Shown here one piece after another: positions 26,848 through 36,136 of a DNA stretch of 64,000 nucleotides (positions are counted from its first letter, which is position 1; each line of letters starts with the position of its first letter). A model generated the notes under the pieces. That model saw nothing but the letters and a program-made list of their open reading frames with translations. It searched no databases and was not told the origin of the DNA. The DNA comes from JAFIFT01 sp020051095. Lineage in GTDB: Bacteria; Pseudomonadota; Gammaproteobacteria; Legionellales; Legionellaceae. A program made the position numbers and the translations under genes. The stretch covers positions 86,991-150,990 of the forward strand of contig NZ_CAXMZT010000010.1 of assembly GCF_964199965.1 (NCBI RefSeq), read 5' to 3'.

Positions 26848-27312
26848 ATGTTACCAGCCCTTTCTGATTTGTTAGACTATCAGCACCCCAAGGTTATTCA
26901 AACGTATGTACGAACCTTTCAGGTTGATGAAAGTGAAGCAATTGCCTTATTTCAAGAGATGCTAACTTTTCTGTGGATCTCGACAAAACATACCCTTGAC
27001 CGGCAGGCTCAACCCAATAATAAGCAACTGCAATTTCAATTTGTGATGCATCAAGAAATGCGTCCAATCGACGATATGTGGCATAATTTCATTTTGTATA
27101 CGAGGGATTATATTCAATTTTGTGATCGCTATTTCGGGACGTATATTCACCATGAACCCGATATTGCGATTGATAAGATTCCCACCGAAGCCGAATTTAC
27201 CACCAACATGGCAAAATACCTCGAATACGTTTATGAGCATCTCGGGGAACTAACCCTTAGGCGTTGGTTTGCTAACCATTTTACCAGCACTGAGCAACCC
27301 CATGCTGCTTAA
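26848..27312 (+). CDS. GRDP-like (glycine-rich domain protein-like) small protein
   Basis: The 154-residue, mostly helical protein has the motif IDDMWHNFILYTRDYIQFC (about 74-92) followed by FGTYIHHEPDI. This matches the DEVWHxHILxTxxY..fC....G.fiHH signature of the GRDP-like (DUF1399) family, in which Asp, Trp and His are invariant. The conserved His residues (79, 101, 102) could bind metal. The function of the bacterial stand-alone members is unknown. ACAGGAG lies 6 bases upstream. The last 11 bases overlap the start of the P450 gene, so the two proteins are translationally coupled and likely work together. Confidence 0.7.
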   Translation: MLPALSDLLDYQHPKVIQTYVRTFQVDESEAIALFQEMLTFLWISTKHTLDRQAQPNNKQLQFQFVMHQEMRPIDDMWHNFILYTRDYIQFCDRYFGTYIHHEPDIAIDKIPTEAEFTTNMAKYLEYVYEHLGELTLRRWFANHFTSTEQPHAA

Positions 27313-28471
27313 TATAAATGATCCAACATTTCGAACCAATCCTTACCCCTATTTTAAGGAATGCCGGCGACATGCCCCCCTATGTCGTATTAAGCCTCAC
27401 GATTGCTGGGCCGTGTTTAAATTCCTGGATGTTGAGTGGGTATTAAAAGAAGATGGTTTGTTCTCATCGGTTTTATCGGATCATCCCTTTGATGAAGGAG
27501 ATCCGCAATTTCTATTATATGCTCGAAGCCTTGTTGGTATGGATAATCCCACCCACAATCGACTGCGCAAACGACTCAGTCACACGTTCCTGCCAGGCAT
27601 CGTCCGCCAACTTGAGCCTGCCATTGAAGCGATATGCCATCGCTTAACAGCATCGATTCCTCGCCAACAGCCTGTTGATTTCGCCCAAATCTATTCTAAA
27701 CCGATGCCAATCCTTGTCTTGTTGCATTTATTGGGAATTGAAGGCAATCGAGTGGAAGAAATGAAAGGCTGGATTGAATGGTTATTATCCTGGCGAAATC
27801 ATCCGCAACCTGATTTGATGATGCGAGACATTCAACAAATGCACGCGTTTTTCAATCAAGTGATTATCGAAAAGCGCCAATCGCCAGGCGACGATCTGAT
27901 TTCAGCGTTATTATCTGACAACTTCGATCTGGAACCCCTAACCAGCGCTGAGTTATTAGCGCTCATTCGCTTACTATTAACTGCCGGCACCGATACCGCC
28001 AGTAGTTTACTCAATCATTCACTGTTAGCCTTAGCCTCTCATCCGAAACTGATTGAACAAATACGCTCAGATAAGCGATTAATCCACAACGTCATTGAAG
28101 AAACGTTGCGCTATAATAGCCCAACCATCAGCCTCATTCGTAAAGCAACCAAAGATATCCCAATCGGGGAAAAATTAATCAAGAAAGGCGATATTGTCTT
28201 GCCCTTCGTGGCATCCGCTAACCATGACGAAACTGTGTTTATAAATCCGGAGGCGTTTGACATCCATCGTCAGGAGAATCCCCACCTTGGCTTTGGTACT
28301 GGGATTCATCATTGTTTAGGGTATCACTTGGGTAAACTTCAAGTACGTCAAGCGTTGTCTGTCATTGTCGATCGTTTTTCGAACTTCAAAATCATGGAAG
28401 ATAAGCCAATGCAGTATTTACCGACCATAATATTTCGCAGCTTAAGGAGCTTGCCAATGCTTTTTTCTTAG
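27302..28471 (+). CDS. Cytochrome P450
   Basis: The protein has 389 residues from the ATG at 27302. Motifs are all intact: I-helix AGTDT at 228-232, ExxR at 267-270 (ETLR), and the haem loop FGTGIHHCLG with Cys338. It is soluble, without a membrane anchor, in the bacterial class needing a separate ferredoxin, and no ferredoxin gene is nearby. The upstream frame can be extended to a TTG, but the ATG overlapping the GRDP-like stop is preferred. Its substrate is unknown. The placement behind a tiny peptide gene makes a peptide substrate possible, while a fatty acid or terpenoid substrate is the conventional alternative. Confidence 0.95.
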   Translation: MLLNINDPTFRTNPYPYFKECRRHAPLCRIKPHDCWAVFKFLDVEWVLKEDGLFSSVLSDHPFDEGDPQFLLYARSLVGMDNPTHNRLRKRLSHTFLPGIVRQLEPAIEAICHRLTASIPRQQPVDFAQIYSKPMPILVLLHLLGIEGNRVEEMKGWIEWLLSWRNHPQPDLMMRDIQQMHAFFNQVIIEKRQSPGDDLISALLSDNFDLEPLTSAELLALIRLLLTAGTDTASSLLNHSLLALASHPKLIEQIRSDKRLIHNVIEETLRYNSPTISLIRKATKDIPIGEKLIKKGDIVLPFVASANHDETVFINPEAFDIHRQENPHLGFGTGIHHCLGYHLGKLQVRQALSVIVDRFSNFKIMEDKPMQYLPTIIFRSLRSLPMLFS

Positions 28472-28590
28472 GGAGACGGCTAAGGTTCTCTTGACAATTT
28501 GTTTTATGCTCCGCTTTCTAATTAGTTAAATTATTGACTATAATCTAATCAATATGAATAAATTTGAGCCTTTGCTTAGGGAGCCTTTCG

Positions 28591-28965
28591 ATGCCTACTC
28601 ACCCATTGTATGTACTAACCACTTGCTTGTCCTTATTTTTTTTAACAAATACTGCCCTCGCTTCAGGAACAACCGAACACCTAAGTTGTCATAAAAAGGG
28701 CTATTATTGTTGTCGTGTGGCCGCTGATGCACCCATGGATCCTGCTATCAAGGGCAGGCTATACAATGGCAGTCTCGCATTTGTCGAGGGAAGCGGTTGC
28801 CCTGTGACTTTTTACCATGACGGCAGTAAGCCCCAATTACTGTTCCAACTCAGTAATGAATGCAAAGCATCTGAAACGCCAATTTTATTAAGTCCCGATA
28901 AACAACCTAACGCATGGCTTTTTAAAACGATCCCAAGTAACTGTATCAAGCAGCAAGCCTCGTAA
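28591..28965 (+). CDS. Secreted Cys-containing hypothetical protein
   Basis: The ATG at 28591 with AGGGAG upstream gives 124 residues. The signal peptide is PLYVLTTCLSLFFLTNTALA and cleavage is likely after ALA. The mature part has six cysteines (CHKKGYYCC, then SGCPVTFYHDG, NECKASE, SNCIK), consistent with three disulfides. I do not recognise the family. Another protein of this type, a small exported Cys protein, lies at 37.7 kb but shares no obvious sequence. Confidence 0.75.
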   Translation: MPTHPLYVLTTCLSLFFLTNTALASGTTEHLSCHKKGYYCCRVAADAPMDPAIKGRLYNGSLAFVEGSGCPVTFYHDGSKPQLLFQLSNECKASETPILLSPDKQPNAWLFKTIPSNCIKQQAS

Positions 28966-29059
28966 GCGTATTTTCACCATGCCTGTCACTGGACAGGCTA
29001 AACTTTTTTGCGAATTTGCCGATAATTGAATTAAGCGCAAGGATAGCAAGGAAACGATC

Positions 29060-30037
29060 ATGAAAATCGGGGCATCCACTCTTAGCTTTGCAAGCAGTTA
29101 CAAGCAAATCCAACAATATCAACGCCAAGAACAATTAACCATCCAAATTCCCGAACGGCCTAAAGAAAGTGCTAAGGCACCACGACTATCCCCTAGCAAC
29201 GAGACAAGTGATCTAACACCCTCGATGGATAGCGATCTGAAAATGCTGATATTGATTTTGGAAAAGCTCATAGGGAAAAAAATTGATTTTCTATCACCCG
29301 ACGTCATGAGGGAAATCACCGCGCAAACTGGTTTTCAACTATCAGCCCCTGCATCAGACATGACTGTCAACGATGTCAGTGTGGATTATCATGTCTCACA
29401 GACATATTATGAGCAGGAAAATTTTAATCTAGCCATTCAAGGCGACATCGAGTTAGAAAATGGGAAAAAACTGTCCATTAATTTTACCCTAACGATGAAT
29501 CGAGAATATTTACAACATAATGAACTTCATCTGCATAATGGCAAAGAGCGCAAAGATCCGCTGGTCATTAATTTTGATGTAAGCCACGCAACCTATCATC
29601 AAAAAACAATGACATTTGATATCAACGCCGATGGCAAATTGGATGAGATTGCCACCTTAAATCCCGGCAGCGGCTATCTTGCGATTGATCGCAACAAGGA
29701 TGGAGTTATTAATGATGGCAGTGAGTTATTTGGTCCCCAAACAGGCCAGGGGTTTGACGAGTTAAAACACTATGATGATGACAACAATCACTGGATTGAC
29801 GAAAACGATGCCATCTTCAATCAGTTACGCATCGTCAGCTTTGATGAAAATGGCAAACAAAGTCTTCACACCCTGAAAGATAAATCCGTTGGTGCCATCC
29901 ATCTTGGTGCGATTGCATCCCCCTTTTCCATCAAGGGAGACAAGAATCAGGACCTCGCGCAAATCATCCAAAGTAGCATTGCTTTGACGGAATCAGGGGA
30001 AGCCAAATCGATTCAGCAAGTCGACTTGTTTGGATAA
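29060..30037 (+). CDS. EF-hand/VCBS-type calcium-binding protein
   Basis: The 325-residue protein has no signal peptide. The C-terminal half carries calcium-binding loops: FDINADGKLDEIA (about 193-205), IDRNKDGVINDGSELFG (about 214-230) and DDDNNHWIDENDAIFNQL (about 240-257). These match the dockerin or EF-hand DxDxDG consensus, as in a widespread gammaproteobacterial family of surface-related hypothetical proteins. The first half has variable polar sequence. AAGGA precedes the ATG. Function unknown; calcium binding is well supported. Confidence 0.8.
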   Translation: MKIGASTLSFASSYKQIQQYQRQEQLTIQIPERPKESAKAPRLSPSNETSDLTPSMDSDLKMLILILEKLIGKKIDFLSPDVMREITAQTGFQLSAPASDMTVNDVSVDYHVSQTYYEQENFNLAIQGDIELENGKKLSINFTLTMNREYLQHNELHLHNGKERKDPLVINFDVSHATYHQKTMTFDINADGKLDEIATLNPGSGYLAIDRNKDGVINDGSELFGPQTGQGFDELKHYDDDNNHWIDENDAIFNQLRIVSFDENGKQSLHTLKDKSVGAIHLGAIASPFSIKGDKNQDLAQIIQSSIALTESGEAKSIQQVDLFG

Positions 30038-30057
30038 AAAAGTGTATACCATCCGTT

Positions 30058-31269
30058 TTATGACTCGACTGCCATGGCTGATTCATCCGATTGCGTTTGA
30101 GAAAACCATAATATCACCATGCCTACAATAAATAAAAAAGCAAAGCCTGCAATCATCGGTTTTGGCGAGCTTTCGTAAAACGAACTGACAACCGCAATAA
30201 ACCCTGCCGTAAAAAGCAGTCGAAAGCTGGTTACCAAGCTTGCCGTGATGCCTTTGATATCAGGCAACGCTTCCATACTTTCTGTAAAATAAGGACCGAT
30301 TAACCAGCCCGCGCCGAATGAATAAACAATCATGGCGCTATGAAACAGTTGATACCCGTTCGGCCAAACCAAGCCAAAAATCATAAAGCCTAAGCCACCA
30401 CTGCATAACAAGCGCATGCCATATCGTTTGGTCTTATCAACACCAAGCTGTTGTATCATACGGTTGGCCGTTAAACTGGCACAAACAAATGAAATTAACA
30501 CCGTCGCCTGATACCAAGGAAAGACCGATTTACTGACACCATACCCGTTGACAAATAACAATGCTGAGTAAGAGATATAACATAAATAGCCGGCAAAAAT
30601 GCAGCCTACTAAAATCGTGGGCGCCCAAAAACGAAAACACCGCATTGCCCGAGCAAAATCCGACAAGATCCCTTTCAGGTGAAAAGGAACACGGTTCTTG
30701 GCTGGCAATGACTCATCCAGCTGCCAAAAGCAAATCAGCAGGGTTATCAGTGACACCACGGCAATGACAATAAAATTGGAGCGAAATCCATAATGCAGGT
30801 TTAAATAGCCCCCCAGTATCGGTGCACCCGCCATAATCACAGGAATAATACAATTTAATTGATTAATCACTTTGGTGGCTTCTTCATGATGAAATTTATC
30901 AAATATAATCGCCGTGCCAATGGTAAAACAACCACCACAACCAAGGCCTTGAAGAACACGGTAAACCAACATGGTGTTAATGGTATGACTAAAAACAGTG
31001 CCTAAACTACCTATCGTAAAAATAAGCATCGCCGTCATTAAGAGCGTTTTACGCCCATAGGAATCGGATAACGGCCCATAAAATGGACCCGACAAGCAGA
31101 TGCCAATAAAATTCCAGCTTAGCAAGCTTTGAATCATCGCTTCGGATGTCGAAAAATAGCGCATCATATCCGGCATGGCCGGCAAATACATGTCTGTTTC
31201 AATGCATGCGACAATGAAAATCATGATCATCAAAAATATCGTTCGATATTTATCGCGTTGAGTAGTCAT
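30058..31269 (-). CDS. MFS transporter, Bcr/CflA family
   Basis: The 403-residue, 12-helix transporter has ETDMYLPAMPDMMRYF in helix 1, GPFYGPLSDSYGRKTLL (motif A) after helix 2 and VYRVLQGLGCGGCFTIG in helix 4. It is paralogous to the transporter at 10.3 kb, with the same D-M-P-DM helix-1 signature, but separated by 20 kb. Substrate unknown; members export drugs and small metabolites. It converges with the calcium-binding protein gene 20 bp away. Confidence 0.92.
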   Translation of the reverse strand: MTTQRDKYRTIFLMIMIFIVACIETDMYLPAMPDMMRYFSTSEAMIQSLLSWNFIGICLSGPFYGPLSDSYGRKTLLMTAMLIFTIGSLGTVFSHTINTMLVYRVLQGLGCGGCFTIGTAIIFDKFHHEEATKVINQLNCIIPVIMAGAPILGGYLNLHYGFRSNFIVIAVVSLITLLICFWQLDESLPAKNRVPFHLKGILSDFARAMRCFRFWAPTILVGCIFAGYLCYISYSALLFVNGYGVSKSVFPWYQATVLISFVCASLTANRMIQQLGVDKTKRYGMRLLCSGGLGFMIFGLVWPNGYQLFHSAMIVYSFGAGWLIGPYFTESMEALPDIKGITASLVTSFRLLFTAGFIAVVSSFYESSPKPMIAGFAFLFIVGMVILWFSQTQSDESAMAVES

Positions 31270-31493
31270 TTTGGTTTTATCTATTCAAGTTAACACAAAC
31301 CCCGATCGAAATTTCTGGGGGGGAAGGATTCTACCATTAATTGAACAGATTGCAACAGGTTACCCCATTAACGCAAACGTTCAGGTAATACCTTTGTTTT
31401 TTTACATATAGGACCCGATTAATAACATGATTTGTAATCCAAAAATAATCTGTGTATGCTGAAATTTGGACGAACAATATCAATTATTGCGCG

Positions 31494-32225
31494 ATGATCA
31501 CCCTAAAAAACGTCTGTAAATCCTTTGACGAGCGGAAAACGTATTCCGTTCAAAACGTGAGCTTCTCCGTTTTAGATGGTGAAACGCTCATTTTGCTGGG
31601 TTCATCAGGCAGTGGTAAATCCACTTTATTGAATTTAATCAATAGTACGTTAAAGCCCTCTTCGGGCACGATTGAAATCGAAGGAAAGTCCGTCCAGCTC
31701 TACCAAAAAATCGCGCTTCGCCGGTCAATGGGCTTCGTCTTTCAAGACACGGGATTATTTCCCCATATGACCGTGGCCAAAAATATCGACATCGTCATGC
31801 GCCTGACCAAAGTCCCCAAAAAGCAACGGCTAATTCGAGTCAACGAGTTATTGGAGCTGGTCAATCTCGAGCCCGAAAAGTATTTTTCTCGTTATCCTGA
31901 TGAATTATCCGGAGGGGAACAACAACGAGTGGGCGTTGCCCGCGCGCTGGCGACCAACCCGAAATACATTCTCATGGATGAACCCTTTGCCGCACTCGAT
32001 GCGATCACCCGTGATGCGCTACAACAAGAAATCCTTGATTTGACCAAGCGTTTGAACAAAACCATTATATTTGTCACCCATGATATCAACGAAGCGTTTC
32101 GTCTTGCCGATCGCATCGCCATATTGCATGAGGGAAAGTTGCAACAAATTGGTACCAAAGAAGCATTGCAAACCCAACCGGCAACCGACTTTGTCCGGCA
32201 ATTATTAACCAGCCATCCCTATTAA
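31494..32225 (+). CDS. ABC transporter ATP-binding protein, betaine/choline/carnitine type
   Basis: The ATG at 31494 gives 243 residues. The ATPase motifs are intact: Walker A GSSGSGKST (36-44), signature LSGGEQQ (138-144) and Walker B YILMDEP (158-164). Sequence style (VLDGETLILLGSSGSG, RYPDELSGGEQQRVGVARAL) is that of OpuCA/OsmV. The C-terminal CBS domains typical of Opu systems are absent, so a regulatory ionic sensor is missing. The gene is followed after 3 bp by the fused permease/binding protein, and together they form an osmolyte importer. Confidence 0.93.
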   Translation: MITLKNVCKSFDERKTYSVQNVSFSVLDGETLILLGSSGSGKSTLLNLINSTLKPSSGTIEIEGKSVQLYQKIALRRSMGFVFQDTGLFPHMTVAKNIDIVMRLTKVPKKQRLIRVNELLELVNLEPEKYFSRYPDELSGGEQQRVGVARALATNPKYILMDEPFAALDAITRDALQQEILDLTKRLNKTIIFVTHDINEAFRLADRIAILHEGKLQQIGTKEALQTQPATDFVRQLLTSHPY

Positions 32226-32228
32226 ACC

Positions 32229-33776
32229 ATGAACCAATTTTGGAATTTCTTACTATCCCATGCCACAGAACTACAAGCCAAGCTCGTAGAACATATTGCT
32301 ATCTCTTTGTCAGCGATGGTTATCGCAATCCTTGTTGGCGTCAATCTTGGAATTCTCATAACCCGCATACCACGCCTCAAAACTCCCATTCTTGGCATGA
32401 CTAATATCTTCCAAACCATCCCCAGCATTGCCTTGCTTGGGTTTTTGATTCCCTTTGTTGGCATTGGTTTACCGCCGACGTTAATCGCTTTGATCGTGTA
32501 TGCATTGCTCCCGATTACCAGTAATACCTTCACCGGGATTAAAGGCGTACCGTCGTCTTATCTAAAAGTTGCGCGGAGTTTGGGCTTTACGCCATGGCAG
32601 CGCTTACGTTTAATTGAATTTCCTTTGGCATTACCAGTGATTATGTCTGGCATTCGCACATCCATGGCAATGACCATTGGCATCACCACCATCGCCGCAT
32701 TTATTGGTGCTGGCGGCTTAGGGGATTTTATTACCCAAGGCTTATCACTCAATGATCCCAATCTGATATTGTTAGGTGCCATCCCCTCGGCGGTATTAGC
32801 GTTAACCATCGATTATGTGCTGGCAACACTGACTGTATTATCCTCACGCAGAAAACGATTAACGATGCGATTTAAAGTGGTAAAAATGGTGTTTTTAGCA
32901 GGGGTGGTGATTCTTCTCGCCAGCATTACCCTCCACCAAGTCTTCTCATTAAACGCATCGCCAAAAAAATCCATTGTCATCGGCACTAAAAATTTTACCG
33001 AGCAATATATCCTTGGCCATTTGATGGCCGAGTTGATTGAAGCAAAAACCGATCTTAAGGTCATACAAAAATTTAATTTAGGCACCACGGCAATCTTGCA
33101 AAATGCCTTGCTGGCTAAGCAGGTCGACTTATATCCGGAATATACAGGTACCGCGTATGTTGTTATCTTGAAACAAACAAACGTTATGAGCCCCCAACAA
33201 ACCTTTGATTTCGTGCAAAAGGCTTATCAAGAAAAATTTCACCTCAAGTGGTTGCAACCGTTTGGATTTGAAAACTCTGAATCACTGGCTGTTAAAAAAT
33301 CATTTGCCAACCAACATGACTTAAGCAATTTAAGTGATTTAAAGGGAATTTCAGATCAATTAATTGTTGCTGCCCCGGCTGAATTTTACAGTCGTCCGGA
33401 TGGTTTACCCGGGTTAATGCATACCTATGGCCTCACATTTAAAAAAATTGTGCAGGTCCAACCGGATTTAGTCTACCCGGCGATTAACAATGGGAATGTG
33501 CAAGCGATTGTCGCCTTTACCACCGATGGCCGAATTGCTGAGTTTAATTTGCGCATCCTAAACGATAACTTACACTTTTACCCGCCGTATTATGCAGCAC
33601 CCGTTATTCGAGAAGACATTGATATGCTATACCCTGAAATTGCAAGCGCCCTTCGCCCTTTGCTGGGCACCATTGATAACCAAACCATGCGACTTCTCAA
33701 TTATGAAGTGGACGTCAAAAAAAGAAGTCCACGAGAAGTCGCACGCGATTATTTACGTCAACGTAACCTGCTTTGA
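32229..33776 (+). CDS. Fused ABC permease and substrate-binding protein for quaternary amines
   Basis: A 515-residue fusion. Residues about 1-210 are a six-helix OpuCB-type permease with the EAA loop (PSSYLKVARSLGFTPWQRLR) and the sequence IGAGGLGDFITQG. After a membrane segment (about 215-235), residues 245-515 are an OpuCC/ProX-type binding domain starting SIVIGTKNFTEQYILGHLMA and including NAALL-type LAKQVDLYPEYTGTAYVV, a region binding the trimethylammonium group. The domain order permease-SBP is common in OsmU-like systems. It likely imports glycine betaine, choline or carnitine, complementing betBA at 13-17 kb. The 3-prime end overlaps the convergent oxidoreductase gene by 19 bp. Confidence 0.93.
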   Translation: MNQFWNFLLSHATELQAKLVEHIAISLSAMVIAILVGVNLGILITRIPRLKTPILGMTNIFQTIPSIALLGFLIPFVGIGLPPTLIALIVYALLPITSNTFTGIKGVPSSYLKVARSLGFTPWQRLRLIEFPLALPVIMSGIRTSMAMTIGITTIAAFIGAGGLGDFITQGLSLNDPNLILLGAIPSAVLALTIDYVLATLTVLSSRRKRLTMRFKVVKMVFLAGVVILLASITLHQVFSLNASPKKSIVIGTKNFTEQYILGHLMAELIEAKTDLKVIQKFNLGTTAILQNALLAKQVDLYPEYTGTAYVVILKQTNVMSPQQTFDFVQKAYQEKFHLKWLQPFGFENSESLAVKKSFANQHDLSNLSDLKGISDQLIVAAPAEFYSRPDGLPGLMHTYGLTFKKIVQVQPDLVYPAINNGNVQAIVAFTTDGRIAEFNLRILNDNLHFYPPYYAAPVIREDIDMLYPEIASALRPLLGTIDNQTMRLLNYEVDVKKRSPREVARDYLRQRNLL

Positions 33777-35320
33777 AGCGGCTCCGCTTCAGGCTCCATA
33801 GGCTCATAGAGTTTTTGACTCGATAAGATAGAACAGGGTTCATCATAGTCATTTGGCGATAACTCAACCAACCCTGAGGAAGATGGTGCTGCTTTTTTGA
33901 CACTGACTTGGTCCACTGGTAGTAGGTGCTTTCTATAAAAGAATGTATTCGCACGCTCCCAATTATGTCGATATTCCATTTCCACCAAGGACAAATCTAA
34001 CCCCAAGTACTCATTGAGGGTATCCGTCGCTGCATTGGCAACAGAGGCCACATCTTCAAAACTCATGCAGGAGTTTAAATGAAGCGTGTTGCCCTTTAAC
34101 TGCTCTTCATACAACTGTTGACGTATTTCCCAAGGAACAGCCGACATGTAATCTTCCCAGGTTTTTTCTTCTAAAAATTCAACATCAGTGACTCCTTGAA
34201 CGGCTAGAAGTTCTTTTGTCAGCTCTGTGCGATCCATTTGATACGTGTTGGGGCCGGGGGGAAGATTCACATAAATCGTGCATAATCGACCGTCTTCCGG
34301 ATTGGGACGATTATCGCGAGTCGTAATCAGGGCAAGATGACCAAAATATTCTTTGTCTAATGCTTTTGGGAAAAAGACATGGTTCGGTGCAAGCCCTTTT
34401 ATTTTGCATACGGCCACGGGATAACGATAATAGCTTAAATTATCAATGCATGATTGTTCATTTTTAGTTGCATCCAATCCCATTTTTGGCCATTGCAGCG
34501 GGGAGGTAGCTAGGATTAACATATCCGCTGTGATTGTTTTCTGCTCCCCTTTTTCTGTTTGGTATTCAACGTTGACTGTATCCTTATCACGAGTAATTTT
34601 TTCAACTTGAACCGATGTTTTAACGTCAAAATCTTTCGCAATTGCTTCAATAAGCCCCTGATAACCGCCTTTAATTGATAATAAGGGTTGCTTTCCTAAC
34701 AAGGCTTTAGCCAGCAATATGTCTAAAATGGTAAAACGACCGAAATACTCCAACACATAAAAGGTGGCGATATCCCGATTATCCCCATATCCAAAGGCTG
34801 GAACAAAAGCGCGGGCGAATAATGGCAATAAGGTCATCCCTTTTTCCTGAGCATAGTCTAAAAAGGGCTTTTTAAGATTTTCAGGCAGACAGGTATTATG
34901 TTTCTTGGCGTTTAAATAGGATTGATGATCATTGATAAACTGAATGTATTCTTTAACAAGTTGTAACCCATTCGATAATTTCTGAAAGCCACTTAACTGT
35001 TTAAAAAACTGGGCAAACTCAACGCTATCCTCTTGTGACTCGAGGACCAATTCATAGTCAAGCTGATTTTCATTAATCGCATCAATGACAACCCCATAAT
35101 TCGGTGCCACTAATGCAGCCCCTCGTTCTGTGACTAATTCCGGATTATCAGGATCCGAATAAGAGCTACATTTCCCACCGACTTGTGCTTCCTTTTCAAG
35201 GATAACAATGGATATTTCTTTGCCTTTTTCTTTAGCAATTTGTTGCAGACGACGGGCAGCAAATACACCGCTAGGGCCTGCACCAATAATAACAACGCTT
35301 TTAGGTAACTCTTTAGCCAT
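33758..35320 (-). CDS. FAD-dependent oxidoreductase (amine-oxidase-like)
   Basis: The 520-residue flavoprotein begins with the Rossmann motif VVIIGAGPSGVFAARRL (GxGxxG) and ends the second strand at VILEKEAQVGGKCSSY, as in phytoene desaturase and amine oxidase relatives. The FAD-binding ATSPLQWP-like segment and a later NLSYYRYPVAVCK strand are consistent. Reaction and substrate are unknown. No other redox gene adjoins it. The 3-prime end overlaps the ABC permease gene by 19 bp in a convergent layout. Confidence 0.82.
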   Translation of the reverse strand: MAKELPKSVVIIGAGPSGVFAARRLQQIAKEKGKEISIVILEKEAQVGGKCSSYSDPDNPELVTERGAALVAPNYGVVIDAINENQLDYELVLESQEDSVEFAQFFKQLSGFQKLSNGLQLVKEYIQFINDHQSYLNAKKHNTCLPENLKKPFLDYAQEKGMTLLPLFARAFVPAFGYGDNRDIATFYVLEYFGRFTILDILLAKALLGKQPLLSIKGGYQGLIEAIAKDFDVKTSVQVEKITRDKDTVNVEYQTEKGEQKTITADMLILATSPLQWPKMGLDATKNEQSCIDNLSYYRYPVAVCKIKGLAPNHVFFPKALDKEYFGHLALITTRDNRPNPEDGRLCTIYVNLPPGPNTYQMDRTELTKELLAVQGVTDVEFLEEKTWEDYMSAVPWEIRQQLYEEQLKGNTLHLNSCMSFEDVASVANAATDTLNEYLGLDLSLVEMEYRHNWERANTFFYRKHLLPVDQVSVKKAAPSSSGLVELSPNDYDEPCSILSSQKLYEPMEPEAEPLQSRLR

Positions 35321-35652
35321 ATCAAAATCTCCTTATATGAATAGCTTACATCGTGTCATTACTGCTTGATATTAATACTTATTGCTCCTGATGAGGTGTT
35401 TCCTTAACTCTGATTCAATAACAGGCATTCCTATAATCCCGAACACGTTTGGTTAATGGATAAAAAACTATTAATTTACATTAACTTGATTTAGTCATGA
35501 TTAAAACAATAATTTCTATTTTAGTATTAATTAATTGGGCAGCGTCCATGATATGGTTATCTTAATAGCATGCTGCTATTTAAAATACGCCTCATTGACA
35601 ACCAATCTTGCAACTAGCATACTGAGTACCCTTATAATAACTGGAGTACCTG
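35321..35652. other. Intergenic region, no gene seen
   Basis: About 330 bp, strongly AT-rich, with several TTAAT words but no paired sites at the spacing seen for the PmrA-like boxes elsewhere in the window, and no plausible ORF. It should hold divergent promoters of the FAD oxidoreductase gene and the secreted 135-residue protein gene. Confidence 0.4.
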
Positions 35653-36060
35653 ATGAACATGCGAACCCTTTTATTTTCAACCATTTTTGCTTTATTAATT
35701 ACCCCACTTGCGGCAGGTGCAGATAACAATTGCTTCGGCTTAATTCACTTCAGTGTGCAATCTTTTACTGGCCAATCAAACTACACATATGTCAATGCTA
35801 ACTATAAGAATAGTGGGGAAGGCAGCAATTATTCTGATAGGGTCCCATTTGGGCATGCAAGTTCAGTCGCTGTTCCTTGTGGCGAGTATGACATCGCAGC
35901 AACACCAGTCGCAGGTAACATCCCTAACAATCTTATCCCAACAGGACCTATCGGTAGCCAATCTGCCGTTGGAAAATGTGTTCTTAAAGATGGCCCTCAA
36001 CGACTGGATCGAAATGGCACGAGCGTGTCTATTACCTTTCCAGACGATTTTGATTGCTAA
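35653..36060 (+). CDS. Secreted hypothetical protein
   Basis: The 135-residue product has a clear signal peptide (RTLLFSTIFALLITPLAAGA, cleavage after AGA). The mature part includes NNCFGLIHFSVQSFTGQSNY, CGEYDI, KCVLKDG and a final DDFDC, so four cysteines likely pair. It is beta-rich and the family is unknown. GGAG lies 6 bases before the ATG at 35653. Not obviously co-transcribed with the hydrolase downstream. Confidence 0.7.
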   Translation: MNMRTLLFSTIFALLITPLAAGADNNCFGLIHFSVQSFTGQSNYTYVNANYKNSGEGSNYSDRVPFGHASSVAVPCGEYDIAATPVAGNIPNNLIPTGPIGSQSAVGKCVLKDGPQRLDRNGTSVSITFPDDFDC

Positions 36061-36136
36061 TCCCTTTTAGATTGACTTTTTCGATCATGTTGTGTTATAT
36101 TTGCGCATTAATGATTGGTTCTATTCGGGTGTGTTA

